64,000 nucleotides of DNA from Rhodospirillales bacterium (GTDB lineage: Bacteria; Pseudomonadota; Alphaproteobacteria; Acetobacterales; Acetobacteraceae): contig JANYDF010000135.1 of the NCBI GenBank assembly GCA_025359905.1, positions 1-64,000 of the forward strand, written 5' to 3'. Positions 53,889 through 63,188 of the stretch are shown here, piece after piece. The position numbers and the translations under genes are program-made. Numbering within the stretch: the first letter of the stretch is position 1; every line of letters starts with the position of its first letter. Under the pieces are notes generated by a model. That model saw only the letters and a program-made list of their open reading frames with translations, searched no databases and was not told where the DNA came from.

Positions 53889-56537
53889 CTATGCCAGCGC
53901 CTTGGACGCTTTTTCGAACGTGCCACGGCTGAGCTTCGGAGCAGTCAAAATCCGCTCCAGTTCGGCGCGCATCAATGCTTGCCGCGCCGGGTTCTGCCGC
54001 CGCCACGCGCCGAGCGGGTTGGTCATCCGCGCCGCCGTTTGGCTGTTGCTGGGGTCGAGCGCGATGATCGCGCCGGCCAGGAAGCGATAGCCGCCGCCCG
54101 AGGCATCGTGAAACCGCACCTGATTACCGGCCGAAAACGCGCCGGCCAGCGAGCGGAACCGGTTCGGGTTGCGCATGTCGAAATCCGGATGCGCCCACAG
54201 CGCCCGCACCGCGTCCAGCGTCTGCGGGCGGGACGACATCGCCTGAATGGCGAACCACTTGTCTAGCACGAGGTCGTCGCGGTGCCACTTGGCATGGAAG
54301 GCCGCCAGCGCCGCAGCACGGTCCGGCGTATCGGTGCCCGCCAGCACGTCCAGCGCCGCCAGCACGTCGGTCATATTGGCCTGCGCATCGAACTGCGCGC
54401 GGGCCAGCGCCACGCCATCGCCGCCCGCCGCAAGATAAGACAAGCAAACATTGCGCAGCGCCCGCCGCCCGATGCCCTGCCCGTCCGGGCGATAGGGTCC
54501 GGTATCGGTCAGCCGGTCATACGTTGCTCGCAAAGCGCCGCCCAACTGCGCGCCGATTTGCGCCCGCATCGCTTGCCGCACCGCATGAATGCCGTCCGGG
54601 TCGGACACCGCCATCTGATCGGCCACATAGGCTTCCGACGGCAACGCCATCGCCTCGGCAGCGAAAGCCGGATCGGCATCGGCGTTGGCCAGCGTGGCGG
54701 CCAGCGTGGCCGCCAGCGCCTCGGCCAGCCCGGCATCCAGTTTACCTGCTTCGCCGTGCGCCACTTGGTCGAGCATCAAGCCGGTGGCGTAGCTTTGCAA
54801 CGAGTCCCAGCGCACGAATGGGTCGCTGTCATGCGCGGCCAGAAACCGAAGCCGCTCGCGCGACACACCGTGCAGCTTCACCGGGGCAGAGTAGCCGCGT
54901 AGCAGCGATGGCACCGGCGGGGCCGCCACATCCTCGAACACAAAATCCTGTTCGGCGTCGCGCAACAGCAGCACCCGCGTGCCCTCCTGCGCCTCCGCCT
55001 CACCGGCCATTTTGGTGGGCAGTTCGCCACCGTTCGGGCCGAGCAGACCCATCGCCACCGGCACCGGCACCGGCCGCTTCACCGGCTGCCCCGGCGTCGG
55101 GCGCAGCGCTTGGCGCAGCGTCAGCGTGTAGCGCCGCGCGTCTGCGTCATAATTATCCGACAACGTAATATCTGGCGTGCCCGCCTGGCCGTACCACTCC
55201 TTGAACGCCGACAAATCCACCCCGGAACCGTCCTGTAGGGCCGCGACGTAATCCTCGATGGTGACCGCCTGGTTGTCGTGGCGGGCGAAATACAAATCCA
55301 TGCCGCGCCGGAATCCGTCGGCGCCGATCAGCGTGTGCATCATCCGCACCACCTCGGCACCCTTTTGGTACACGGTCGCGGTGTAGAAATTATCGATGGC
55401 GATGTAGCTGTCCGGCCGCACCGGGTGGGCCAGCGGCCCGTCATCCTCGGGGAACTGCGCGGCGCGCAGGCGGCGCACGTCGATCAGGCGCTTCACCGCC
55501 CGGCTGCCCTGGTCGGCGGTGAATTCCTGATCGCGGAACACGGTCAGGCCTTCCTTCAACGACAACTGGAACCAGTCGCGGCAAGTGACGCGGTTGCCGG
55601 TCCAGTTATGGAAATACTCGTGCGCGACGACGGTCTCGATGCCCTGATAATCGGTGTCCGTAGCGGTATCCGGCCGCGCCAGCACGTATTTGGTATTGAA
55701 AACGTTCAGTCCTTTGTTCTCCATCGCCCCCATGTTGAAATCCGACACGGCGGCGATATTGAACACGTCCAGATCGTATTCCAGGCCGAACACCTCCTCG
55801 TCCCAGGTCATCGAGGTTTTCAGCGCCAGCATGGCATGGCCGCAGCGATCCTCGTCGCCGCGCCGCACCCAGATCGCCAGATCGACCGGCTTGCCGGATT
55901 TCGTGGTGAAATGGTCGCGCACCGCCATCAAATCGCCCGCCACCAGCGCGAACAAGTAGCTCGGCTTGGGGTGCGGATCGTCCCAACGCGCCCAATGCCG
56001 GCCATCGCCGCTGTCGCCGTGTCCGGCCGGATTGCCGTTGGACAGCAGCACCGGGCAGCGTTCGCGGTCGGCCACCAGTGTCACGGAGAACCGCGCCATC
56101 ACGTCCGGCCGGTCGGGGAAGTAGGTGATGCGGCGGAAGCCCTCCGCCTCGCACTGGGTGAAGAAATTGCCGCCCGAGACATACAGGCCGGAAAATTCGC
56201 TGTTGGCGTCTGGCGCGATGCGGGTTTCCAGTTCCAGCGCGCACGCTTCCGGCAGTCCGCCGACGATCAGCGCGCCGTCGGCGGCGATATGAAACCGGTC
56301 CTCGGCCAGCGCCACCCCATCGAGCCGCGCCGCCACCAGCGTCAGCGCCTCGCCGTCCAGCCGCAACGGCGCCGCCGCGTCGCCATGCGCCGGATTGCGC
56401 CGCAGCGTCAGGCGCGAGCGGACCAGGGTCGCCGAGGGATGCAGGTCGAAATGCAGATCGACGCTGTCCACCAGGAACGCCGGCGGAAGGTAATCCGCGC
56501 GCCGCACGGTCACTGGGGCGGCGGGGCTATCCTGCAT
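53889..56537 (-). CDS. pepN: Aminopeptidase N
   Basis: 882 residues from ATG 56537, with GGAG eight bases upstream. M1 family: exopeptidase motif GAMEN (270-274), zinc site HEYFH (306-310) with third ligand Glu329 in LKEGLT, catalytic Tyr expected around ATVYQKGAEVVRMM. The long C-terminal helical domain (ARATYDRL..., FNPLGAWRR-type end GAWRRQNPARQ) is complete. It removes N-terminal residues from peptides in the cytoplasm. It is monocistronic and convergent with the pirin remnant, with a 179-base gap to the divergent small gene. Confidence 0.97.
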   Translation of the reverse strand: MQDSPAAPVTVRRADYLPPAFLVDSVDLHFDLHPSATLVRSRLTLRRNPAHGDAAAPLRLDGEALTLVAARLDGVALAEDRFHIAADGALIVGGLPEACALELETRIAPDANSEFSGLYVSGGNFFTQCEAEGFRRITYFPDRPDVMARFSVTLVADRERCPVLLSNGNPAGHGDSGDGRHWARWDDPHPKPSYLFALVAGDLMAVRDHFTTKSGKPVDLAIWVRRGDEDRCGHAMLALKTSMTWDEEVFGLEYDLDVFNIAAVSDFNMGAMENKGLNVFNTKYVLARPDTATDTDYQGIETVVAHEYFHNWTGNRVTCRDWFQLSLKEGLTVFRDQEFTADQGSRAVKRLIDVRRLRAAQFPEDDGPLAHPVRPDSYIAIDNFYTATVYQKGAEVVRMMHTLIGADGFRRGMDLYFARHDNQAVTIEDYVAALQDGSGVDLSAFKEWYGQAGTPDITLSDNYDADARRYTLTLRQALRPTPGQPVKRPVPVPVAMGLLGPNGGELPTKMAGEAEAQEGTRVLLLRDAEQDFVFEDVAAPPVPSLLRGYSAPVKLHGVSRERLRFLAAHDSDPFVRWDSLQSYATGLMLDQVAHGEAGKLDAGLAEALAATLAATLANADADPAFAAEAMALPSEAYVADQMAVSDPDGIHAVRQAMRAQIGAQLGGALRATYDRLTDTGPYRPDGQGIGRRALRNVCLSYLAAGGDGVALARAQFDAQANMTDVLAALDVLAGTDTPDRAAALAAFHAKWHRDDLVLDKWFAIQAMSSRPQTLDAVRALWAHPDFDMRNPNRFRSLAGAFSAGNQVRFHDASGGGYRFLAGAIIALDPSNSQTAARMTNPLGAWRRQNPARQALMRAELERILTAPKLSRGTFEKASKALA

Positions 56538-56716
56538 GATGCGTCTCTCCGGCGTTGCTCGCACGCCAGTATGCCCCGTGGCGTGCGGCGGCGGCAATGT
56601 TGGGGGCTTGGCATGCGCGCCCGGTATGGGCCCGCCGGTCTACGCGCCAAGCAAGCCCTTGCCTCCGGTCAAGCGAGGTGGTCAGAAAGCGCCCGCATCA
56701 ACACGGATAACCGACC

Positions 56717-57019
56717 ATGACCGACACGACGAAACTTGGCCTCTCCGAAGCCGCCAGCCGCCTGGGCGTTCCGGTGCGCGTGCTGCGCCGCGCCATCCGC
56801 GCCGGTAAGATCCCCGGCCCGGCGAAGCTGACCGCCGTGTCCAGCCTGTCCGCCGACTGGCTCGCCACCGCGCAAGCCACCGCCAAGGCGACGCCGAGCG
56901 TGCTGAGCCGCACGGTGGCCCAGAAGGTTCCGGCGTTCGCGCGCTATGAAGGCACCTCGGCGTGGCGGAAATACACCAAGCGCGTGAAGGAATTCGCGGC
57001 GTTTCAAGCGGCGAATTGA
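56717..57019 (+). CDS. Small hypothetical HTH-like protein
   Basis: 100 residues. The N-terminal 40 (LGLSEAASRLGVPVRVLRRAIRAGKIP) resemble the MerR/excisionase-type helix-turn-helix that reads a single site: SEAASRLGVP...RRAIRAGKI. The C-terminal part is basic (AWRKYTKRVKEF). No named family is recognised. It may be a DNA-binding or ribosome-associated small protein. It is divergent from pepN and convergent with the histidine kinase gene. Confidence 0.65.
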   Translation: MTDTTKLGLSEAASRLGVPVRVLRRAIRAGKIPGPAKLTAVSSLSADWLATAQATAKATPSVLSRTVAQKVPAFARYEGTSAWRKYTKRVKEFAAFQAAN

Positions 57020-57106
57020 AGTAACGGCGCTACGCATACTTATAGGGTTGGATTGCCGCACGGCACGTCCGTTGGTGATCCAGCCCTCCCGGCGCGCGTT
57101 CGATTG

Positions 57107-58486
57107 CTATCGAGAAGCGTCCTTCTCCGCCGCCAGCGGCAGCCACACCGAGAAGCACGAGCCCTTGCCCTCCTCGCTTTCCACCACTAGCTGCCCGCGA
57201 TGGCGGTTGACGATGTGTTTCACGATGGCCAGCCCCAGGCCAGTGCCACCGGCGTTGCGGCTGCGGCCTTTGTCGACGCGGTAGAAGCGCTCGGTCAGTC
57301 GCGGCACGTGTTCCTTGGCGATGCCGTGGCCTTCGTCCTGCACCGCCAACACGATGCCGGGGCGGTTGGGCCAGCGGCCTTCCGGTTTGGCGCGCTTGGC
57401 GATCACCCGCACGGTGCCGCCCTCGCGGCCGTATTTCACCGCGTTGTCGACCAGATTTTGCAGCACTTGCTCCAACTGGTCGGCGTCGGCGATCACGGCG
57501 GGCAGGTCTTCGGCCAGATCGAGTTCCAGGCGCACTTTGCGGGAGGCCACACGCGGCTCGAACGCGGCGGCGATGCGCTGCGCCACACCGGCCACGTCCA
57601 CGCGCTCGCTGGGCGCGCGGTGCTCGGTTAGTTCGATGCGCGACAGGCTTAGCAGGTCGTCGATCAGCCGGTTCATCCGCTCGGCCTGCTCGGCCATGAT
57701 GCCAAGGAAGCGCCGCTGGGCCGGCGGGTCGTCGGCGGCAGGGCCTTGCAGGGTTTCGATGAAGCCCATCAGGCTGGCCAGCGGGGTGCGCAATTCGTGG
57801 CTGGCGTTGGCAACGAAATCGGCGCGGGTCCGTTCCACCGCGCGCTCGCGGGTGCGGTCGGACAGCACCACGATGGCGCGGCCGCCATCGGCCAGCGGCG
57901 GGTCGATCAGCAGCACGGTGGCCTGCACCTCGCGCAGCACCGGCACCGGCACGGCCAGATCGGCGGTTTGCGGGTTGCCGGAGGCGAAGGCCCGGTCGAT
58001 CGCGGCGCGCAGGCCGGGATGGCGCAGCACGGCGGGGATGTCGCCGCCGAACGCCGCCCGCGCCGCCTCGTTGGCCAGCCTCGGCGAGCGGTCGGCGCCG
58101 AGGATCAATAGCGGGTCGGGCAGCCGGTCGACGATGCTCTCGGTGGCGCGCAGTTCGCGCTCGGTTTGGCTGGTGCGGCTGGCCAGCGTGCGCGTCAGCC
58201 GCTCGATGCCCCGGCTGATCGTGCTGACCGAGGGCAGCAGCGGGGCGGCGGCGGCGTCGGACAGCGCCATGCTGTCGCCGAGTGCGGCATGGCGCAGCGT
58301 CTCGGCCAGCCGCCCCATGTCGCGCGCCCACACCAGCGCCAGCCCAACAGTGCTGGCCAGCACAGCGGCCAGCGCCAGCAGTGCGGGGCCGGGCGAGGCG
58401 GCGCCCGTCAAGATCAGCAGCAACAGCCCCAGCGCCGGGATGCTGCCGATGGCGGCGATGGCGACGAACAGCATCCCGAGGCGCAT
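57107..58486 (-). CDS. PhoR-like sensor histidine kinase
   Basis: 459 residues from ATG 58486. Two TM helices within the first 55 residues with almost no periplasmic loop, a linker and a PAS-like region (about 115-210), then HisKA with phosphoacceptor His230 in FVANASHELRTPL, N box QNLVDNAVKYG, G1 box DEGHGIAKEH and G2 GGTGLGLAIVKHI. RLTERFYRVDKGRSR is characteristic of PhoR-type kinases. No phoB, phoU or pst gene is in the window. It starts five bases after the LpoA-like gene stop, so it is probably co-transcribed with it. Confidence 0.88.
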   Translation of the reverse strand: MRLGMLFVAIAAIGSIPALGLLLLILTGAASPGPALLALAAVLASTVGLALVWARDMGRLAETLRHAALGDSMALSDAAAAPLLPSVSTISRGIERLTRTLASRTSQTERELRATESIVDRLPDPLLILGADRSPRLANEAARAAFGGDIPAVLRHPGLRAAIDRAFASGNPQTADLAVPVPVLREVQATVLLIDPPLADGGRAIVVLSDRTRERAVERTRADFVANASHELRTPLASLMGFIETLQGPAADDPPAQRRFLGIMAEQAERMNRLIDDLLSLSRIELTEHRAPSERVDVAGVAQRIAAAFEPRVASRKVRLELDLAEDLPAVIADADQLEQVLQNLVDNAVKYGREGGTVRVIAKRAKPEGRWPNRPGIVLAVQDEGHGIAKEHVPRLTERFYRVDKGRSRNAGGTGLGLAIVKHIVNRHRGQLVVESEEGKGSCFSVWLPLAAEKDASR

Positions 58487-58491
58487 GCGGT

Positions 58492-59877
58492 TCAGATGCC
58501 CGGCGCAGTGATGCTGGCCGGTGCCGCGTCCACCACTTCCGGCCCGCCACGGTGGATTTCGAACACTGCGAGGCCGCGCCGCACCGTGCCATCCGGCTGC
58601 ATGGCCAGCAGCCCATCGGCGCCGGCGAACCCCTCTGGCCGGCAGAGCGCGGCGGGCGCGTAGCCGCCCGACGATGCGAGCACGCGGGCGATGGCAGCCG
58701 CGTCGTAGGCGAAATCGGCCAAACCGGGGGCAGCGCTGCCGTATTTGGATTGGTAGCTCGCAGCAAAGCTGCCGCGCGCCGCCGGGTCCGGGGCAGCATA
58801 CCACGCGCCGGACAGGGGCGCGCCGCCGCGCCCGGCGGGCGTGGCCCACAAGGCCGGGCCGATCAGGCGCACCGCCGGCGGGTCGATGTCGTAATAGTCG
58901 AGGAAGCTCGCCTCCCAGGCCAATTTTTCGCCGGTGTCGGCCAGCAGCAGCGCGTCGAACGGCGGCGGCGGGATGGCGGACTTGGTCAGCTCGGCGGCTT
59001 CCTTGCGCCCGGCAGCGGTGTGCAGCGCGCGCGCCGCCTTGATCCGCGCATCGATCGGGCCGCGCCGCTCGGCGTACCCGGACACGTCGCGCATCAGGGA
59101 GGCGATGTTGGCGTTATTGCCGTCGTGCACATGCATGTCGGGCGTCGCGGCCCCGGCGGCGGCCAGCGCCTGGGTGAGCGCAGTGCCCATCGCCGAGCCG
59201 AATTCGCTCGGCGGCAGCAGGGCGGCGAAGCGGGACTTGCCCTGCGCCTGCAATGCGCCGACCAAGCGGCGCACCTGCTGGGCGGGAGAAATGCCCAGCG
59301 TCCACACGCCGGGCTGGGCTTGCGACGGATCGTTGGTGAAGGCCAGCACCATGACGTTGGCCGCGCGCGCCACCGGGGCAACGGCGGCGGTCTCGGCGGC
59401 GGTCAGCGGGCCGATGATGATTCCGTCGCCCGCCGCGATCGCGGCTTGCGCCGCCGCTTCGGCCCCGGCCGGGGTGCTGCCGGTGTCGCGCACGTCCAGA
59501 TGCGGCGCGCCGGGCGTGTCGAGCGCCAGTTGCGCGGCCTGCGCCAGGATTTGCCCGCGCTCGGCATTGGCCCCGGTGAGTGGCGCCAGCAGCGCGACCG
59601 GCGGGCCCGGCGGTGCGACACCTTCGGGCGCCGAGGTATTGGGGCCCAAGGCCGCAGGGCCGTCGCCCGGCGTCGCGCTGCCGGGCAATGGCGCCGATTC
59701 CACCGGGGCACGACCCGGCTGCGGCAGGGCAGGCAGCAGCCGAGGCGATGCCAAAACGCTTGGCGGCTGATAGTCATAGCTTTCCGGCGCCCCGCCGGTG
59801 CAGGCGGCAAGTGCGACAGTGCCGGCGAGGAGCACGAATGCCCGACCAAACATGCGACCAAACATGCGACCAAACAT
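58492..59877 (-). CDS. LpoA-like penicillin-binding-protein activator (lipoprotein)
   Basis: 461 residues from ATG 59877; GGAG lies nine bases before it. The N-terminus reads MFGR three times, from a 12-bp repeat giving three possible start ATGs, then a signal peptide with lipobox LAAC. A Pro-rich linker leads to a type-1 periplasmic-binding fold (VALLAPLTGANAERGQ, GIIIGPLTAAETAAVAPVA, FAALLPPSEFGSAMG, FDALLLADTG) typical of LpoA/YraM C-terminal domains. It probably activates a class A PBP from the outer membrane. It is divergent from rsmI, the same pairing as yraL/yraM in E. coli; the coding ends overlap. Confidence 0.85.
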   Translation of the reverse strand: MFGRMFGRMFGRAFVLLAGTVALAACTGGAPESYDYQPPSVLASPRLLPALPQPGRAPVESAPLPGSATPGDGPAALGPNTSAPEGVAPPGPPVALLAPLTGANAERGQILAQAAQLALDTPGAPHLDVRDTGSTPAGAEAAAQAAIAAGDGIIIGPLTAAETAAVAPVARAANVMVLAFTNDPSQAQPGVWTLGISPAQQVRRLVGALQAQGKSRFAALLPPSEFGSAMGTALTQALAAAGAATPDMHVHDGNNANIASLMRDVSGYAERRGPIDARIKAARALHTAAGRKEAAELTKSAIPPPPFDALLLADTGEKLAWEASFLDYYDIDPPAVRLIGPALWATPAGRGGAPLSGAWYAAPDPAARGSFAASYQSKYGSAAPGLADFAYDAAAIARVLASSGGYAPAALCRPEGFAGADGLLAMQPDGTVRRGLAVFEIHRGGPEVVDAAPASITAPGI

Positions 59878-60788
59878 GCGATCAATCTCCACTTGAGCCA
59901 GCTGAACCCGGCCCCGATGCCGCCCAACAGATCGGCGCCGCCGTGCCCGATGGACTTGTGCTGGTTCCCACGCCGCTCGGCAACCTGGGAGACATGACAA
60001 GCCGCGCCATCGCCACGTTGCGCGCCGCCGATCTGGCGCTTTGCGAGGATACGCGCGTGACCGCAAGACTGTTTTTTCACCTCGGCATCAGCACCAAGCT
60101 GTCGCCGCTGCACGAGCATAACGAAGACGCGCGGATCGCGGATATTATCGCTCTGCTACAGCAGGGCCGCCGGGTGGCGCTGGTATCGGACGCCGGCACG
60201 CCGCTGGTCTGCGACCCCGGCTACCGGCTGGTGCGCGCGGCCATCGCCGCCGGGCTGCCGGTGAACGCGCTGCCGGGGCCGAATGCGGCGGTGCTGGCGC
60301 TGGTGCTGTCCGGCCTGCCGCCGCAGCCGTTCCTGTTCATGGGCTTCCCGCCGCCGCGCTCCGCCGCGCGCCGCGCCGCCTTCACCCGGCTGCGCGACGC
60401 CGAACGGGCCGGGCTGTCGGCAACCTCGATGTGGTACGAGGCGCCCCACCGGCTGGCGGAAACGCTGGAGGATATGGCCATCGTGTTCGGTGATCGCCCG
60501 GCCGCCGTGGCGCGCGAGCTCACCAAACGCTTCGAGGAGGTGCGCCGCGCCAATCTGCCCGACCTCGCGGCCCACTACGCCAGCCAGGCGGCGCGCGGCG
60601 AGATCACCGTCGTGATCGGCCCCGCCCCCGAAGAAGTGACCGAGGAAGCGGACCTCGACGCGCTGCTGCGCGCCGCCTTGACCACGCATTCGCTGAAGGA
60701 AGCCGTGGCCCGGGTAACGGCAGCCACCGGCCTCGGCCGCAAAGTTGTGTACGCGCGGGCGCTGGCCGTGCAGGGGGAAAGCCCCTGA
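59838..60788 (+). CDS. rsmI: 16S rRNA (cytidine(1402)-2'-O)-methyltransferase
   Basis: 316 residues from ATG 59838, with GAGGAG five bases ahead. The first 35 residues (TCDQ repeated three times) are an extension; the conserved body starts LVLVPTPLGNLGDMTSRAI, with CEDTRVTARLF, ALVSDAGTPLVCDPGYRLV and LPGPNAAVLAL, typical of RsmI. It methylates C1402 in the decoding centre with SAM. An alternative GTG at 59943 would avoid overlap with the divergent lipoprotein gene, but has no comparable RBS. Confidence 0.93.
   Translation: MPDQTCDQTCDQTCDQSPLEPAEPGPDAAQQIGAAVPDGLVLVPTPLGNLGDMTSRAIATLRAADLALCEDTRVTARLFFHLGISTKLSPLHEHNEDARIADIIALLQQGRRVALVSDAGTPLVCDPGYRLVRAAIAAGLPVNALPGPNAAVLALVLSGLPPQPFLFMGFPPPRSAARRAAFTRLRDAERAGLSATSMWYEAPHRLAETLEDMAIVFGDRPAAVARELTKRFEEVRRANLPDLAAHYASQAARGEITVVIGPAPEEVTEEADLDALLRAALTTHSLKEAVARVTAATGLGRKVVYARALAVQGESP
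59843..59878. repeat. Triple 12-bp tandem repeat shared by two divergent gene starts
   Basis: CGACCAAACATG occurs three times in perfect tandem (59843-59854, 59855-59866, 59867-59878). On the minus strand each copy gives a start codon and MFGR; on the plus strand each gives TCDQ within RsmI. Unit length is a multiple of three, so copy-number change keeps both frames. Confidence 0.95.
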
Positions 60789-60804
60789 CGGCCGCACGCC
60801 CGGG

Positions 60805-61203
60805 TTACAGTGGCAGCGGCTGGTTTGGACTATCGAAGAACTCCACCGTGACGAACGATAGAGGCCCGTCGCCGATGTTTTCCAGATCGTGGATCATCGA
60901 CTCGCCAGCACCGAAGGTCAGATGTTTGGTATCGCCCTCGGCGTACTCGACTTCGGCCACCCGCCCATCGCCGTAATGCGAGCGTCCACGCCCGCCCGGC
61001 GAGGTCACGGTCCAGAAATAGTCGAGCACGTGGCGGTGAAAGCCGACCCGCTCGCCGGGTTGCAGGGTCAGCAGCCACACCCGGCCGCGCTTGGTCTCCG
61101 ACGCCAGCTTGGTGCCGACATGCCCGTTTGCGGTGTTGGCCGCCAGTTCGTCGCGCCGCCATTGCGGCCACGCCGCCACAGGATCGTTCAATAAGTTGTC
61201 CAT
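60805..61203 (-). CDS. Cupin-domain protein
   Basis: 132 residues from ATG 61203, which overlaps the RidA stop (ATGA); GGAG is nine bases before it. A single cupin barrel: LQPGERVGFHRHVLDYFWTV supplies two His of motif 1 (GERVGFHRHVLDYF), and GDTKHLTFGAGESMIHDLENIG the motif 2 region. A metal site with two or three His is plausible. It is translationally coupled to a RidA-family protein, so it may act in the same nitrogen or carboxylate pathway. No specific reaction can be assigned. Confidence 0.8.
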   Translation of the reverse strand: MDNLLNDPVAAWPQWRRDELAANTANGHVGTKLASETKRGRVWLLTLQPGERVGFHRHVLDYFWTVTSPGGRGRSHYGDGRVAEVEYAEGDTKHLTFGAGESMIHDLENIGDGPLSFVTVEFFDSPNQPLPL

Positions 61204-61670
61204 CACGCGATCTCCGCCCAGAAGACGATCAGGCATGCCGTGTCGAGCGGCAATTCCGGGAAAGTGTATATCATCCGTGTGTGCCGCCCGCGCTCGCCGA
61301 ACACTGCATTGACCAAATTCGACGCGCCATTCAGCACCAGCGGCGATGCGCCGGTGTGCCCCGGCGCCATGTTCAGCGAGCCTTCGATGCGCACGATCCG
61401 GCGCACCCGCTCCAGATCACCCAAGGCTGCTTGCAATTGCGCGATGCAGTTCAGCGTGGCGAGCTGACACGCGGCGGTGCCCTGCTCGACGGTCAGATCG
61501 CGGCCAATCTGGCCCTTGAACAGCAAGGTCTTGCCGTCGCGCCACGGCAGTTGGCCCGATGTGTAGAGCATATTGCCGGTAATCACCCATGGCTCATAGG
61601 CAGCCACCGCCCCCGGCGCGGGCGGCAGTTCAAAGCCAAGCTCGGCCAGCCGTTGCAGTGCCGTCGCCAT
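61203..61670 (-). CDS. RidA-family (YjgF/YER057c/UK114) protein
   Basis: 155 residues from ATG 61670. LAELGFELPPAPGAVAAYEP starts the long RidA subgroup, with the family core LYTSGQLPWRDGK, ATLNCIAQLQAALGDLERV and a FGERGRHTRM segment near the end. The Arg of canonical enamine deaminases is located in the RGRHTR part, but this subgroup differs at several active-site positions. It is probably a deaminase of reactive enamines or a relative with changed activity. The SD (GGGGGAA) lies in the 3' arm of a small hairpin (CCCCC 61680-61684 / GGGGG 61693-61697). Confidence 0.82.
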   Translation of the reverse strand: MATALQRLAELGFELPPAPGAVAAYEPWVITGNMLYTSGQLPWRDGKTLLFKGQIGRDLTVEQGTAACQLATLNCIAQLQAALGDLERVRRIVRIEGSLNMAPGHTGASPLVLNGASNLVNAVFGERGRHTRMIYTFPELPLDTACLIVFWAEIA

Positions 61671-61737
61671 TGTTGCGTTCCCCCGTCTTATTGGGGGGGA
61701 GTATGACAAGGCGGGCGGCAAGTAGGGAAGTGCGCGA

Positions 61738-63087
61738 TTAGGCTGCGCGCACCCCGGTCAGGAATGCCGCCGCCTCGCCGGTCAATTGTTCGGCTTGGCG
61801 CGACAAATCGGCTGCCGCGTTCAGCACCTGGGCTGCTGAAGCACCGGTGTCGTTGGCGGCCCGGCTGACGCTGGTGATGTTCTGCGTGACGTCCTGCGCC
61901 GCCTGCGCGGTTTGCTGGACGTTGCGGGCGATTTCGGCGGTCGCGGCCCCCTGCTGCTCCACCGCCGCCGCAATGGTGGTGGCGATATGACTCACTTCCT
62001 GAATGGTGCCGGCAATGCCGCGGATCGCCTCGACCGCCTCATGCGTGGCACTTTGGATATGGGTGATTTGCGCGCCGATTTCTTCGGTGGCGCGCGCGGT
62101 TTGGCTGGCGAGGCTTTTCACCTCGCTCGCGACGACCGCAAAGCCCTTGCCCGCGTCACCGGCGCGCGCCGCCTCGATGGTGGCGTTCAGCGCCAGCAGA
62201 TTGGTTTGCCCGGCGATATTGGCAATCAAACCAACGACCGCGCCGATCTTCTGCGCGCCATCGGCCAGCGCTCGCACAATGGCGTCGGTACGCTCGGCAT
62301 CGCCGGCCGCCCGCCCGGCAATGGCGGTGGATTGCGCCACTTGGCGGCTGATTTCACTAATCGAGGCGCTGAGTTGCTCGGCAGCGGCAGACACGGTTTG
62401 AATGCCGGTGCTGGCCTGCTCGGCGGCGGCAGCAACCACGGTGGCCTGCGCGTTCGCTTGGGCGGCCGACCCGCTCATTGCGTTCGCGGTTGCTTCAAGC
62501 GCCGCCGACCCACTCGCCAAGCGGCCGGCCAAATGACCCACCGAGCCCTCGAACGCGGCGGCCAGCCCTTCGACGCGGGCATCGGCGCGCGCCTTGGTCT
62601 CGTCCAAATAAATCGAGATGCCGAGTTCCATATCCAGCGTCACCGCCTGGGTGATCGCCGCCAGCAATGTGGATAGCGCCGCCGCGCCATTGTCGCGCCG
62701 CCAGCGGCTGACGTTCTGGCGCACGGCGGCACCGGTGAGTTGCTGCATGACGTAGGCATAGCCGCCCACATAGTCGCGCGGCGCCAGCCCGATGCGGCTA
62801 TGCACCCGTCCCACGGTTTGCGCCGAGTCGAGATAGGGTTGATCGTAACGTGCCGAAAACAGCAGCATCCAATGCCGCCCCTGCGCATCGGCGGCGCGGC
62901 GCATGCCAGTTTCGCCGCTGAACATGGAGGCAAGCACTGGGTGGCTGCGAATCTTGGCGTAAAACCCGTCGAGAATACCGGGCATCGCAATTTCCAGCGC
63001 CGGGAAGAACGCCCCCAGTGCCGCGCGATGCGCTGGCAGCACACCAAGGAAATCGATACGCTCATTGAGTTCGGTCATTGTGACCAT
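61738..63087 (-). CDS. Globin-coupled methyl-accepting chemotaxis protein (HemAT-like)
   Basis: 449 residues from ATG 63087, with GGAG eight bases upstream. Residues 1-160 form a protoglobin-type sensor: His96 in [18 protein letters not shown] fits the heme-ligating H.RIGL...Y....Y signature. There is no TM helix. The rest is an MCP signalling coiled coil with tip [20 protein letters not shown], shown by [10 protein letters not shown]. It is a soluble oxygen (or redox) chemoreceptor. It lacks the PilZ tail of the receptor at 2.4 kb. No che genes are nearby. Confidence 0.93.
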   Translation of the reverse strand: MVTMTELNERIDFLGVLPAHRAALGAFFPALEIAMPGILDGFYAKIRSHPVLASMFSGETGMRRAADAQGRHWMLLFSARYDQPYLDSAQTVGRVHSRIGLAPRDYVGGYAYVMQQLTGAAVRQNVSRWRRDNGAAALSTLLAAITQAVTLDMELGISIYLDETKARADARVEGLAAAFEGSVGHLAGRLASGSAALEATANAMSGSAAQANAQATVVAAAAEQASTGIQTVSAAAEQLSASISEISRQVAQSTAIAGRAAGDAERTDAIVRALADGAQKIGAVVGLIANIAGQTNLLALNATIEAARAGDAGKGFAVVASEVKSLASQTARATEEIGAQITHIQSATHEAVEAIRGIAGTIQEVSHIATTIAAAVEQQGAATAEIARNVQQTAQAAQDVTQNITSVSRAANDTGASAAQVLNAAADLSRQAEQLTGEAAAFLTGVRAA

Positions 63088-63098
63088 GGCGCCGCTCC

Positions 63099-63134
63099 AT
63101 TGCGATGGCCCTGATCAGGCGGGCCAATCGCAAT
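63099..63134 (-). other. Hairpin abutting the globin-receptor ribosome-binding site
   Basis: ATTGCGATGGCCC pairs with GGGCC-A-ATCGCAAT (13 bp with one bulged base; loop of nine). Its minus-strand 3' edge touches the GGAG of the globin-coupled receptor gene. It follows the ABC importer operon. No T-run. It could terminate that operon or influence ribosome access. Confidence 0.6.
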
Positions 63135-63188
63135 GCTACGGGCCGGAAGTTAAGCAACGCCTAACAATCGGCGTCGACAGAAGCTGCC

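Noticed and set aside
55278-56720. Open frame of about 480 codons antisense to pepN
   Set aside because: No domain and antisense composition; pepN carries complete M1 motifs.
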